Below, in pieces: positions 52,515 to 64,000 of a DNA stretch of 64,000 nt. Within the stretch, counting starts at the first letter, position 1. Every line of letters begins with the position of its first letter. The stretch comes from Oenanthe sinensis (taxonomy: Eukaryota > Streptophyta > Magnoliopsida > Apiales > Apiaceae). Below the pieces are notes generated by a model that had not been told where the DNA came from, did not search any database, and saw only the letters and a program-made list of their open reading frames with translations. Where the stretch lies: NCBI GenBank assembly GCA_028671895.1, contig JAPMAC010000231.1:8024001-8088000 (forward strand), in the 5' to 3' direction. The position numbers were made by a program, and so were the translations under genes.

Positions 52515-53261
52515 CACGGTTTTGTTTTATCTCAGATACTGGAGGATGAGGAGGGAGAGGCCTATGAGCGGCAACATGACGAGGCCCTGCTAGCGGCCGG
52601 TGAGGACAGGACTGATCATTCCGTGGGGACTCTCACTGATGTTCCGACAGATGACACGGTAGAGGAGGAGGACCCTGAGGAGGACCCCGTTGAGGATCCG
52701 ACAGATGTTGATGATATCTTTTCCCCATCCACCGAGACCGAGGAGCCGGTAGATGATGACACCGTATGGACTGACATTCAGATGCACCCACTCCCTATGC
52801 CGAGATCCCCTATTCCACCAGTGCTATGGAGTCCTGTGCCTACCGATGACAGTATTGAGGAGGTGACTCTTGAGACCCCTGAGCCAGATGAGCTTGTACC
52901 GAGCGATTCAGCCACTCCACCACCGCCACCAGCTCCCCCCAGTGTGTCGGTGGCCTACCATGAGTGGATGACGGGATTCTTGAACACGGAGCTGATTGTT
53001 GCCGAAGCTAGGATTGATGAGCTGCGTAGGCAGCTAGCGGCGGAGCGTGATGCGAGGCGTGCACGTCAGGATGGTATGTGGGGTGCTTCCCCTAGAGCCA
53101 CCAGGAAGGAGATCTCCAGGATTGAGAGGAGGGCCAGGCGTAGAGTACGAGGTCTTCCGGCCGTTGACGGTGAGTACATCTCCCGGAGAGATGCAGAGGC
53201 TATTTGGGCTAGGGCGATGTCCCGCGTGAGGGGCTTAACCCGGCAGGATGATGATCCGTGA
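52515..53261 (+). CDS. Pre-gag ORF of element G, no ATG start, function unknown
   Basis: The frame is open from 52515 (after a TAA) to TGA at 53261, 248 codons, but the first in-frame ATG lies in the middle (MHPLPM). TTTATCTCAG ends at 52535, a plausible splice acceptor, so a spliced start in the LTR is possible. The first half is very acidic and Pro-rich (EEEDPEEDPVEDPTD, TPPPPPAPPS); the second half is basic and helical (RIDELRRQLAAERDARRARQ, RRARRRVRGLP, SRRDAEAIWARAMSRV). Not a known gag, protease or pol domain. It is unusual for this lineage as I know it. Whether it is translated is open. Confidence 0.5.
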   Translation, partial: HGFVLSQILEDEEGEAYERQHDEALLAAGEDRTDHSVGTLTDVPTDDTVEEEDPEEDPVEDPTDVDDIFSPSTETEEPVDDDTVWTDIQMHPLPMPRSPIPPVLWSPVPTDDSIEEVTLETPEPDELVPSDSATPPPPPAPPSVSVAYHEWMTGFLNTELIVAEARIDELRRQLAAERDARRARQDGMWGASPRATRKEISRIERRARRRVRGLPAVDGEYISRRDAEAIWARAMSRVRGLTRQDDDP

Positions 53262-53654
53262 TGTAGATGATAGTCTAGAGATGCAGACGAGTGTACTACT
53301 GTAGCTTTATATGATAGGTTCCCTTGTACTATTAAGAACTTGAATTGTTCAGAACTTTATGTATTTTGTTTTGGGTAAGAAGGACCTAACTGTTGTATTT
53401 TGTGATTCGTATGACAATGGATATAAGGACTCGAAGTTTCAGTTCTCAATTGGTTAGTCTTAAAAAAAAAATAAAATTTGCACCTCGTAATTCAATCAAC
53501 TGTGTGTGGCTGTTTATTTATACCAGAGCTATGGCACTAAAGATTTATGTAATATGATTTTAAGAGTTACGATTAAGTAACCAAATTGACTAGTTTTCTC
53601 AGCCTTACGAGGCAATATGTCTGATAATGAAATTTCTTGTCCAAATTCAGTAAA
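53262..53654 (+). other. Spacer between pre-gag ORF and gag in element G
   Basis: Non-coding, with an A-run at 53464-53473. It ends CCAAATTCAG just before TAAAATG, so a splice acceptor before the gag ATG is possible. Confidence 0.5.
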
Positions 53655-54380
53655 ATGCCGCCCGGACGTGTAGGAACTAGGGCAAGACCAGCTAACTCTA
53701 CAGCCCAAGGTAGCAACCACCGAGAAGATGAAGGTCAGAACCTCCATCATGAGGAAGAGGACGAGGTGAGTTATAATGAGTTCGATGAACAAGGGTTTGA
53801 AGAAGAAGAGGAGGTAGAGACAATTGCAGAAGGAGGTCAGGCAGAGAACCCAATGGACCAGTTTATGCACCTGCTAAGGCAGAACTTGGCCCGCCAACCA
53901 CCACCACCACCACCTCGTGGTCCCAACAATGCTATAGCAAATGCCTTCAGGGCTTTCAAGTCACTCAAGCCCCCAGAGTTTCACGGGACCGCAGATCCAG
54001 TTGAGGCGAAAGCCTGGTTGAGGGAAATAGAGAAGTCCTTCGAGATCATGGGAACTGAAGAAGCTCAAAAGACAATTTTTGGCACCTATCTGCTAAAAGG
54101 AGAGGCAAACTATTGGTGGAAAGCCAAGAAGAATATGGAACCAAATGGAGTGATTGCATGGGAAAGATTTTCCGAATTGTTTTTGGACAAGTACTTTCCA
54201 AGGTTCATGGAGGCTCAGATGGAAGTAAAGTTTTTGGAGTTAAAACAGGAAAATATGACCGTGGCGGAATATGAAGCTAAGTTTACGGAGTTATCCCGAT
54301 TTGTACCCGAATATGTCAACACTGAGGCAAAGAAAGCAAGGAGGTTTCAACTAGGACTGAAACAATTGATACAAAATTGA
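53655..54380 (+). pseudogene. gag: Gag of element G, N-terminal part, ending at premature TGA
   Basis: ATG at 53655 (MPPGRVGTRARPANS). Acidic N-terminus, then the gypsy gag core: FKSLKPPEFHGTADPVEAKAWL, YLLKGEANYWWKAK, WERFSELFLDKYFP, ELKQENMTVAEYEAKFTEL, KKARRFQLGLKQLIQN. The frame stops at TGA 54378-54380 and continues at once in the same frame with VAILELTDYATLVQKASI, so one base change made the stop. Family members have Arg here; CGA to TGA is a C-to-T change at a CpG, as expected after cytosine methylation. Confidence 0.92.
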
Positions 54381-57293
54381 GTTGCTATACTGGAACTAAC
54401 CGACTATGCCACCTTGGTACAAAAAGCATCTATTGCGGAAGCAGGTAGCGAACAGATCCAGAAAAACAAAGAAGCGAAAAAGAGAAAATTTCATAGTCAG
54501 GGAGGAGGACCGGCGGTTAGAAATTTCCCAAGCAAGTTCAGCAGAGGTGCAATGTCACAACCGGTAAGGAGTACAGGATTCAGAAAGGCTGAAAGTAGTA
54601 GTGTCGTTCAGGGGGGGAGGCCAGTCGGTGTGTCGCAATTCAGTCTGCCCCGACCGCCTCTACCAGAATGCAAAAACTGTGGAAGGAGGCATTTGAGAGT
54701 ATGTACTAAGAAAGTTGTCACCTGTTATAAATGCAAGCAGCCAGGGCATTACTCAAATGTTTGCCCCCGAAGCAACTTTACATGTTACCAGTGCGGTGGA
54801 GTTGGACATGTGAGGAAAGACTGTAAGGTATTGAAGCCGGCTATATCAGGGTTAAGCAAGGCAGCCTCCAACCATCCTCCGACGGCCAGGACATTCAATA
54901 TGACAGTGAAGGATGCAGTGAAAGACATGGATGTGATAGCAGGTACACTTCTGCTAAATTCCAACCATGCCAATGTTTTATTTGATTCCGGAGCTACCAA
55001 GTCTTTTATATCTAAAAATTTTGCATGCAAGTTAAATCTCAAGGTTGAAACATTAAAAGAATCACTACAAGTAGAGATAGCCAATCGGGAAATAATTTCC
55101 GTTAGACAAGTGCACCCAAACTGTAACCTAGACATAGAGGGGCATAATTTCAGTGTAGATTTGATTCCCTTTAAATTAGGGGAGTTTGACGTCATTTTGG
55201 GAATGGATTGGTTATCGAGCAACGGTGCTCAAATCGATTGCGAAGGGAAAAAGGTTAGGTTAAAAACACCGGGAGGAAAAGGAGTTGTGTTCAGAGGACA
55301 ACGACAAGTCAAAAAATTCTTGACCATTGCCCAGACCAAGAAATTGTTGCAAAAAGGATGTGAAGCTTATTTAGCCCACGTAATAGACACAAACCGAGAG
55401 GTGCCCAATTTACGAAGCATACCAGTGGTCGCGGAGTTCGAGGATGTGTTCCCAGATGATCTTCCCGGGTTACCCCCTGACAGAGAGATAGAATTTGCAA
55501 TTGACTTAGCTCCGGGGACGGCACCAGTTTCGAAGGCCCCGTATCGATTAGCCCCAATTGAAATGAAGGAGCTGGCCAACCAATTACAAGAACTTTTAGA
55601 TAAAGGGATGATAAGACCAAGTGTGTCACCGTGGGGTGCACCAGTGTTATTCGTAAAGAAGAAGGATGGCAGCATGAGGTTATGCATAGACTATCGAGAG
55701 CTGAATAAGCTGACTATCAAAAATAGATACCCCCTACCCAGGATTGATGATTTGTTTGATCAATTGAAGGATGCCGTATGTTTCTCTAAGATAGACCTGA
55801 GAACCGGGTACCACCAGTTAAAAATTAAACCAGAGGATATACCAAAGACTGCATTTCGGACCCGATATGGGCACTACGAGTTTCTGGTAATGTCATTTGG
55901 ACTAACCAATGCTCCAGCAGCCTTTATGGACTTGATGAACCGAGTTTTCAAGAAGTACCTAGATAAATTTGTTATTGTTTTCATTGACGATATCCTAATT
56001 TATTCAAAGACGGAAGGAGAACACGCAGAACATTTGAGGATAGTTCTAGAGATCCTGAGAAAGGAAAAGCTGTATGCCAAATTCTCAAAATGTGAATTTT
56101 GGCTCACCGAGGTACAATTCTTAGGGCATGTAATTAGTAGTGAAGGAGTGTTGGTCAATCCTGCCAAGATTGAAGCAATTTCAAATTGGGAAAGACCGAC
56201 TACACCCACGGAGGTGAGAAGTTTCGTAGGACTAGCCGGATATTACCGGAGGTTCGTACAAGATTTTGCAAAAATTGCAGCTCCGTTGACCCGACTTACA
56301 CGAAAAACCGAAAGGTTTGTATGGACTGAGAAATGTGAAGAAAGCTTCCAAGAGCTAAAGAAGAGATTGGTAACAGCCCCTGTACTAGCATTGCCAGACG
56401 GGAAGGGAGACTTTGTCATTTACAGTGATGCCTCACACAAGGGGTTGGGGTGCGTACTCATGCAGCATGGAAAAGTAATCGCATATGCGTCCCGACAATT
56501 GAAGGAATACGAACTGAGATACCCCACCCACGACTTAGAATTGGCAGCAATAGTCTTCGCACTGAAAATCTGGAGGCACTATTTGTATGGTGAGAAATGC
56601 GAGATTTATACAGATCATAAAAGCCTAAAATACATTTTTACACAAAAGGAACTGAATATGAGGCAGAGGAGATGGCTGGAATTAATCAAGGATTATGATT
56701 GTGAGATTCTCTATCACCTGGGAAAGGCTAATGTGGTAGCAGACGCCCTTAGTAGAAAGGAAAGGCTCAAGATGATAGTTTCATCGGAAGTATTGATCCA
56801 GGAATTTGAAAGGTTAGAAATCGAAGTGTTAGTGACCGGCGGAAACACCGAAAGATTATTTAACATCAGCATGTATCCCGCTTTAACAGAAAAGATCAAG
56901 TTGTGCCAAGAAAGGAAGAAGGAAGAAGAATGGGAATCCTTAACAGGAGAAGAAATGAAGTGCGAAAAGGATAGTAAAGGGATAATGAGATATGCTTCTC
57001 GAATTTGGGTACCAAACGTTCAAGAGCTAAAAGATGAAATCTTACAGGAAGGACACAACACGAGGTATTCAATCCACCCCGGAAGTACCAAGATGTATAG
57101 AGACCTGAAGGAATACTATTGGTGGCCGAATATGAAGAGAGATGTGGCGGAATGGGTAAGTAAGTGCTTGACCTGTCAAAGGGTGAAGGCGGAGCATCAG
57201 CGACCAAGTGGTCTTTCTACAACCTCTGGAAATTCCCGAATGGAAGTGGGAACATATAGCCATGGATTTCGTAGTAGGGTTGCCAAGAACTAG
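54381..57293 (+). pseudogene. pol: Gag end, protease, RT, RNase H and integrase start of element G
   Basis: Same frame as gag. Zinc knuckles CYKCKQPGHYSNVC and CYQCGGVGHVRKDC, preceded by a CX2C...C variant. Protease VLFDSGATKSFIS and ILGMDWL. RT: LDKGMIRPSVSPWGAPVLFV, CIDYRELN, KIDLRTGYHQL, FVIVFIDDILIYS. RNase H: VIYSDASHKGLGCVLMQ and TDHKSLKYIFTQ. Integrase HHCC finger: HPGSTKMYRDL...CLTCQRVKAEHQ. Near 57214-57216 a TTT run has one T more than the frame allows, and the reading leaves pol; from there to 57293 is out-of-frame noise. All catalytic residues up to that point are intact. Confidence 0.94.
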
Positions 57294-58305
57294 AACAAAC
57301 CACGACGCAATCTGGGTTGTCGTAGATCGGCTAACCAAATCGGCTCATTTTCTCCCAATTAATGAGCGGTACCCGATTGACAAGTTAGTGGACCTATATC
57401 TCAAGGAAATTGTTATGCGACATGGAGTCCCTGTGACCATAGTATCGGATCGGGACCCAAGGTTTAACTCCAGATTTTGGAGGAGCTTTCAGGAGAGTGT
57501 TGGTACTAAGCTAAGTATGAGCACAGCCTATCACCCCCAGACAGACGGTCAAAGTGAAAGAACCATCCAAACCATAGAGGATATGTTGAGGGTCTGCGCA
57601 ATAGATTTCAAAGGAAGCTGGGATGACCACTTACCTTTAATTGAGTTCTCCTACAACAATAGCTATCACGCGAGCATAGGAATGCCCCCTTACGAGGCAT
57701 TATATGGTAGAAGATGTCGCTCTCCCTTATGTTGGGATGAAGTGGGCGAGCGAAGGATACTAGGACCTGAGTTGGTGCAACAAACAAAGGAAGCAATAGA
57801 ACTGATCAGGACTCGGTTAGAAGCTGCTCAGGATAGACAACGCAAGTACGCCGACAAGGCCCGGAAGGACAAAGAGTATGAAGTGGGAGATATGGTGTTG
57901 TTAAAAGTATCACCGTGGAAAGGCCTGATGAGGTTTGAGAAGAAGGGAAAACTGAGCCCAAGGTATATCGGCCCATTTGAGATATTAAAAAGAATCGGAA
58001 AGGTGGCCTATGAACTAGCCTTACCCCCAAACTTGCAACAAGTCCACAATGTATTTCATGTGTCCATGTTAAGAAGATATTTTGCTGATGCCAAGCATGT
58101 GATTGAATATGAAAGCGTAAAACTTCAACCAGACCTGACGTACGTGGAGCAACCAGTGCAGATCATGGATCGAAAGGATCAGGTGCTCAGAAACAAGACG
58201 GTCAAACTAGTCAGAGTATTGTGGAAGAATCAAAATGTTGAAGAATCAACTTGGGAATTAGAAAATGAAATGCTAGAGAAATACCCTCATCTATTCTTAA
58301 CTTGA
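57208..58305 (+). pseudogene. pol: Integrase core and chromodomain-like end of element G, after frameshift
   Basis: Picks up at LLQPLEIPEWKWEHIAMDF in the next frame. Integrase D-D-E: MDFVVGLP...VVVDRLTKSAHF, SDRDPRFNSRFW and YHPQTDGQSERTIQT. GKLSPRYIGPFEILKR and the HNVFHVSMLRRY block follow, then the chromodomain-like tail LVRVLWKNQNVEESTWELEN to FLT-TGA. Chromodomains of this group are thought to steer insertion to heterochromatin. With the extra T corrected, the enzyme would be complete. Confidence 0.94.
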
Positions 58306-58327
58306 TTCCGGGACGGAATCCAAATAA

Positions 58328-58338
58328 GGAAGGGGGAC
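58328..58338 (+). promoter_or_regulatory. Polypurine tract of element G
   Basis: GGAAGGGGGAC directly before TGTAATAACC. The preceding GGGACGGAATCC is shared with element E. Confidence 0.9.
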
Positions 58339-61300
58339 TGTAATAACCCTAACTTTGTAAGATTTTCAAAGCCTTGAGGAATAATAATTCTACGGGATTT
58401 TGGAACTCATGTTAGCCCACGCTATATAAATGGTGGAAAATTAAGAATCCGAAGATACATTACGGATGTGCAAGGAAAATAAGTGAATGCAAACATCGTC
58501 AGAATTCACTAATTTCTATTTCTACGAATTTAGTTGTAACCTATGAAACACAAGAGAATACGAGAACCCTAACATGACCTAATATACACGACATGGAAAT
58601 ATTAAACCAAGACATCCCAAACGATAAAGAGTTATGATAAGAAATTTCTACGCTAAAACGTTTTCGAGAATTTTCGAACATCGAAATAAGGATTATGCAA
58701 GCAAAGGATTACATTTTTGGGGATAATACAAAGGTGGCCATGCAAGGAAGCAAGAAACTAAGTAGTTAGCATCTAACCAAACCAAACTAGAAAGAAAACT
58801 AGAAGTAGAAGCATGGTTCCATGAAAAATGGAACAAGGACATGAAAAGTCAATATGACTATTCCACTTTTTGACATTTCTAGCCACTTTATTACATATAA
58901 CACGCATATATATCATGGCCTAGCTGATTATATGTCTGCATATCAGTATATATAAGATAGATATATAAAATAAATAGCATAAAACGTTTTCAAGTAAGGT
59001 AATCAAGCAAAGGAGCCAAACCAGCCAAAGAAAGTTCCATTCGGCTACAAGGAAGAATTGATTTTTCATCACCACTCAAACAAGCTCCATAAATCATAAC
59101 AAAAATTCCAAATGCTCTCCACATCAGAATAGAGGTAAGGATTTTTTTTCATAATTTTTGGAGTTGTTTTAGGTAGTCAAAGAAATTGTGAAAGTGAAGC
59201 ATGAATAGTAATTGTGTTCTTGGTTATGTTGTTTCAATGGAAGATTCAAGCAAGTTAAGGCAACCCAAGCCATCCCTAGGAGTTGTGAAGCATATTTAGT
59301 GATCTCAAGGTTACATACAAGGTATACATATCTTCATTCCCTTTAAACCTTGTGAATTCATACGGATAATGCTAAGTAATGCAAGCATGTTAAGTTACTA
59401 GCACTAATGACTAAGTTAAGCATGATTGTGTTGGTTGTGATGAAATGAGGTTGGTTATAAAACTTGAGCTTATGACTGATTTTGTGAGTTCATAACCGTG
59501 TAATGATATTGGTTGTGTTGGTTTTGGATGTTGGTAATATGATCAAATCCGGGAAACGTTCCGTGTATAGCCGTTGTAATGCCCGTTTGAAACTAGGGTT
59601 AATTGGACAGGTGATTTCGAACCATTAAAATGTCATTTTTGAAAACCACTGACCAGGGTAGAATAGTTCTTGTCTTAAGCTTTGTATTGACATAAAAATC
59701 ATGTCGATATGATTTACGGTTTAGAAGTTACGTCCGTTTTAGTAAAAGTCGCGCAAGTAATCTAACTGCAGTTTTGTCACCACTTTGAAGAGATAAATTG
59801 CCCACTTAAGAATTGGTAAAAATGGTGAATTTTGGATGGTAGATGCCTCGGACAGTTGGTAGTGCGACCAAAAAGTTTTGTATAAAAATAAGAAATTTTC
59901 GATTTTATAAAAATGTTACAGTCAAAACTGCGCAAGTGGAAAACCCCTTAAGGGGATGGTTCGCTAAGAAATTTGGTTATATGCACACGACTTGGTTTTG
60001 AAACTCGTACGAAGCAAGATATTGGCATAAGTACTTGACGAAAGATATAAGAGTATAAAGGACCCTAAAGGAGTCATATAAAACATTTGCAGGATTTCAT
60101 AAAGTTGTGTCATTAACGCGTAATTCGGGGTTTAAGGGAAATCTAACCTAGCGTTCTGTTTGGTTATAATAGATCACCGGACGTCCACGAGCACACCTAG
60201 AAATCTCCGAACCACAGGCAAGTTTTCGAAAACCAAGTTTTAAGTATTTTGTAAACTGCTGATGTTATGATATAACTGTATTGAAAGTTTTTTATAGGTT
60301 TACTGTGTAATAAACGTGCAACGCTTGTTACGACTTATATATTACGAACTAAAGTTGGATATAAGTCGATGTATGAATAGAGGCTCTAAGACAGGGCAAA
60401 ATCGTATCTGGATATTTAAATCGGGAGTCGGAGCTATTTTACTAGAACGCTGTCATAAAAAAAAAAAAACCCGGAAATTGCCGGAGACAGTGATTTTCAG
60501 AAATATCGATTACCAATATTTCATAAAAAATACATGGGATAACTATTCAAAATATCCTGAATCATTTTATAGATATTATTTAAATTTTTATTTAATTAAA
60601 TGGATATTAATTTGAATATTCATTTAATAATATGTGATCAATGATTTATTATTTAATACATGTTATTTTAATATTTATTGAACAGTCCAAAATTCTTTAA
60701 AAATAATTGATTAATCATTTACTATTTGATAAATATTATTTAAATATTTATTAAATATTCTAAGATTATTTAAAAATAAATGGGATAATGATTTACTATT
60801 TAATAAATATTATTTAAATATTTATTAAATATTCCAAAATTTTCTAAGAATAATTAAACCTTTCTCATAATACAATTTGAGGACCTACAAATTTCTTAAA
60901 ATATTTTCTGGCCTTCAGAATATCTAATAAGGTTCCCAAATATTATTCCAATAATATCAAGTCCCTTAAAACAAGGGCTCACATTTTCTGACTGATCAAA
61001 ATTGGGAATCAAGTCTAAGAAATGAGCCAATGGTCTCGCTTTCTTTTTTATACTCTGATATTACAATCACTTCCCTATTCAATTAGAGATTTCCAAACTC
61101 AACAACTTATTGAAAAAAAAAAAAAACCTGACTACTCCCAAGTTATGTTATAACAGGCAGACTTCTAAAACAAATGAAATCTATTGACTAACGTCAACCC
61201 ACATAATGAGTTTACTTCCTCAACCCTTCCGGAAGTAAGGATATGATGATTAAAGTAAACCTATCAACAAGCCGGTTGCTTGGGGGACTTGGATTAAATT

Positions 61301-62280
61301 CCATTCCAGACATGGATAGGGTTCTTCCAGGGATTGGAGTAGCCGACACTAGGGGTCGGAAAGAGTGTAAGAGGCTGTGGGACAGTCCATCCAAGCGTAA
61401 GAGGCTGTGGGACAGTCCAGCATAAAGGCTCATATGTGGCCTGGGTGCAGGCCCGGTTAGGGTAGTCATCCATCTACTAGTAGAAAAGAATTCGGTACAT
61501 ACGGCTGATCACCGGGTACCGTGGTACTCCAGTATATCCTCATTCTTCCAATTGGAATTGTACTGTAATATTGTAACGAAAGCCTAGGTGCTGAGTTACC
61601 GATAATATTAACAGTGGTTAAACAAAATTTATTTGAAGCAACATGATGCACTATTAGCTGTTTGCCGAAAATAAATGAATGTATTTTCTCCCATAATTAC
61701 TAAGATGGCTAAATGATGAGATTACAATTACAACGCTTTAAAAACTACTTATACTATTGCTGAGCTATTGCTCACTCTTGCTTTTCTTTATATATCATAA
61801 CACCGCAGCTGCCAGTTATGCCGCGCCGTCGGACGACCGTCAGAAAGAGGGTGGGCAATACCCGAGACTTCCGTAGGCTTTTCTCTGTTTTGCCACAGGT
61901 AGAAGATCGAGGTCGGATTGGCGTACAGCTAGTGATAGTGCGCCTTATATATAAGTATGATCTATGTAAATTAATGATGAAGAACAAACGTAGGTCAGCC
62001 TATTGACTTCATGTAGAGGTCGTCTAGGTGACCATTCTGTTATTTTGGAAATCGGTTGTAATAACTCGAACTTTCTTTTGGGTACTAGCTAATGTATATA
62101 TAAGTATCGTTCCTGAGACTATAACCTGTGTGTGTGTGTGAAGGTGTATGTGCATATATATGGATTGTTGGGTCATTGCAGGTGAAAACGACGAGTCGAG
62201 AAATAAGTGTAAGTGTTAATAAATGGAAACAGGGTAACGTGGCAACCTAGATCCCGGACCCCGGATCTTGGGGTGTCACA
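58339..62280 (+). repeat. 3' LTR of element G (3942 bp)
   Basis: Copy of the 5' LTR with scattered single-base differences (for example GAGTTTTATG versus GAGTTATG; CAAGTAAAGG versus CAAGCAAAGG) and small length changes in A and T runs. Ends GGGGTGTCACA, then the TGAGT target duplication. Confidence 0.95.
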
Positions 62281-64000
62281 TGAGTCGTATGAGAAATATG
62301 AATGATAGATAAAGGATTTAACCCTCCTATAATTAGGAGAGATATTATAAGGCCTCTTGATTGAGTGAGACTATAAAATGCATGGCCGTGCTCAAATAAT
62401 GATTTGTTTTCATAGTCTACTCATGGATCAAGTAAACCCGGATTAAATATTGTAGAGGATGACTAAATACATGCCTCGAGTTTAATCTATAATATATATG
62501 GTTAAAGGGATTATATTACACGGAAACATTAATCACGAAAGGTTTTATCGAATCACGATTTAATTATTATTTAATTGGGTAGCAATGATGTATTTCTAGA
62601 TACCGCTCATTGTTTATAATTTTATTGGAGAATAAAATTATTGCTAATTAAATAATAGCCTATAGGGTCACACACATAGATCACTTAAAGGAATAGTTAA
62701 TTTAAATTATAGATTTAAATTAATTGATGATTATTTGAATTTTATTATATTAATTAAGTGAGACTTAATTAATTGAAATAATAAAAATTTGAATTTGAAT
62801 TCTGCCCTTAATAATTAAGTATGACTTAGTTATTAATTAAATAATAGAAATTCGGTTTTATTATTTAATCCTAAACCTACATGGGTTAGCCTTTGCTGTT
62901 ATGGGTTGCTGTTATGGGCCTATTAACCAGCCATTATAAATAGATAATGTAGGGTTAATAGGGGATTACGTTTTTTAGAGAAATACGCCCTAGAGGCAGC
63001 AGCTACACAGCAAGGCAAGGCAAGGCAGAACAATTTCGAAATCATCAAAGGAGCTAGTACATCCATTCCGTAATCAAGATCGTGAGACGTTCTTGAAGGT
63101 GCTCGTGTGGATACCATAGAGGTGTTTTTCGAGAGGAAGACACAAGTCGTGAAAGCAAGGATCTCCGTTGAGTTCGTGCAAGTCAAGACCAGAAAAGGTA
63201 TGAATCTGTTTCACCATAATCCGTCCAAGCTTATACATGATCCTGCGTTAGGGTTTCGAATTTTTGTTATATTAACGTTTAATCCGCTGCGTTTTATGCC
63301 TTGGAACCCAACAATAATTAGATAAGATTTATCAAAATAATGATAAAATCATATCTAATTTATTTTGAGGCAAAGACTGAAGACGAACAAATACTGTATT
63401 TTTGACACTACTTTTACGAGACAGAAAATGATTTATTAAATTAAAAGAGTGTCTGTTTTAAAGGTTTTCAAGGGAATATATTTTGAATATATTTTCTAAA
63501 TTTATTTGTTCAACTTATCTTCAACAAAGTCCTGCCTAAATGTAAAATGTATATTTTATCCTGAAAGTCCTTAACTATCTTATTTATTCGGATAAAATGC
63601 ATTTTAATTCAAGCATAAATATTCCTTGGACTTCATAGTCATTATTAATTTAGGAATATTATGTTCGAATATATTTCAAGTCAAAACTTTAGTCCAAACG
63701 TCGACTAGTTCCGACAAATGGCTATCGAATATTGTTTCGGGCTGTAGGGACAACGAAACGATCCTTTTCTCGAAATAATAGCTACACATGTCCAATTGAC
63801 TTGAAACTTGGGTAATATCACTAGAATATTTAAAAATAATTTTAGGATTTTTTTCATGATTTTTGGGTGACTTTTATTTTTGGCCTGTACTTTCGATACG
63901 TTATTGATTGTTCGGTTAATTAAAAGTCAATGAAGGTCAACTCCAAATTGAGTAGGATTTTGACCATGACCTACTTGGAATATTTCCAGATGGTTCCCAA

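Larger units (their letters stand above)
48402..62280 (+). mobile_element. Element G: Del/Tekay-like Ty3/gypsy chromovirus, 13.9 kb
   Basis: Two LTRs of 3945 and 3942 bp, PBS, a pre-gag ORF, gag, protease, RT, RNase H and integrase with chromodomain-like end, and polypurine tract. Target duplication TGAGT at 48397-48401 and 62281-62285. RT before integrase makes it gypsy; the QPVQIMDRKDQVLRNKTVKL tail is the Del/Tekay chromodomain type. The LTRs differ only by scattered changes. Youngest element on this side of the window. Confidence 0.96.
47863..63313 (+). mobile_element. Solo LTR I (Angela-like, 1567 bp), split by element G
   Basis: TGTTGGTGTAGGTGCCCTAG...GGAACCCAACA with perfect 5-bp ATAAT duplication. 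It is homologous over its length to the LTRs of H, but clearly diverged. 47863-48401 and 62286-63313 join without loss around G. No PBS, gag or pol of its own lies between its ends, so it is the product of LTR-LTR recombination. Confidence 0.92.
47664..64000 (+). repeat. Possible 3' LTR of element F, interrupted by solo LTR I
   Basis: 47664-47862 and 63319-64000 are the two sides of the place where I inserted. TGTGAGATAC after the last polypurine tract could be the LTR start. Similarity to LTR C is weak at best, so the assignment is uncertain. The right side, 63319-64000, is AT-rich, non-coding and runs off the window. Confidence 0.35.

Overview
The window is plant nuclear DNA made almost entirely of LTR retrotransposons nested inside one another. 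I recognise no host gene, tRNA or rRNA gene, or CRISPR array. The evidence for a flowering plant is SIRE-type Ty1/copia elements with an extra ORF behind pol, a Del/Tekay-type Ty3/gypsy element with a C-terminal chromodomain-like segment, Angela/BARE-like copia LTRs, primer-binding sites matching initiator Met-tRNA, and AT-rich flanks. Many of the longest-looking ORF starts are TTG or GTG; the starts given here are real ATGs or simply the edges of open frames. The species cannot be named from the sequence.

Layout. (A) 1-11740, plus strand: SIRE-type copia element whose left end lies outside the window. It has gag, protease-integrase, RT-RNase H, then about 1 kb of non-coding DNA with promoter-like features, a 1376-aa third ORF, a polypurine tract and a 3' LTR with a 22-bp tandem array. 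(B) 11741-16658, minus strand: a related copia element that A interrupts inside integrase. Its gag, PBS and 5' LTR are present, and the LTR carries a TGACTCA array next to its TATA box. (D) about 16659-19484, minus strand: heavily decayed copia pol and downstream DNA, interrupted by B. (C/F) about 19485-64000, plus strand: a decayed SIRE-type element. LTR C (19485-21225) is tentatively its 5' LTR, followed by gag remnants, pol remnants (30181-32158 and 40668-41420), a decayed third ORF and repeated polypurine tracts near 47.2-47.7 kb. F is itself interrupted by E, H and I.

(E) about 23247-28761, minus strand: a gypsy-like element with very large LTRs, only 1.3 kb of internal DNA and no gag-pol. 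A 786-bp piece of F's gag occurs on both sides of it. (H) 32164-40667, plus strand: an Angela-like copia element with two similar LTRs but a pol full of stop codons and deletions. (I) 47863-63313: an Angela-like solo LTR with target duplication ATAAT, split by (G) 48402-62280, plus strand, a nearly intact 13.9-kb Tekay-like gypsy element with 3.94-kb LTRs and target duplication TGAGT. G's gag-pol frame has one nonsense codon and one single-base frameshift.

The insertion order can be read directly: A is younger than B, B and probably F are younger than D, E, H and I are younger than F, and G is younger than I. The most unusual material is element A's large third ORF. It is preceded by what looks like a second copy of the element's own LTR promoter module (the same GATCGAGAT array, then a TATA-like segment). 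Three related SIRE-type LTRs (A, B, C) also carry three unrelated tandem arrays upstream of the TATA box.
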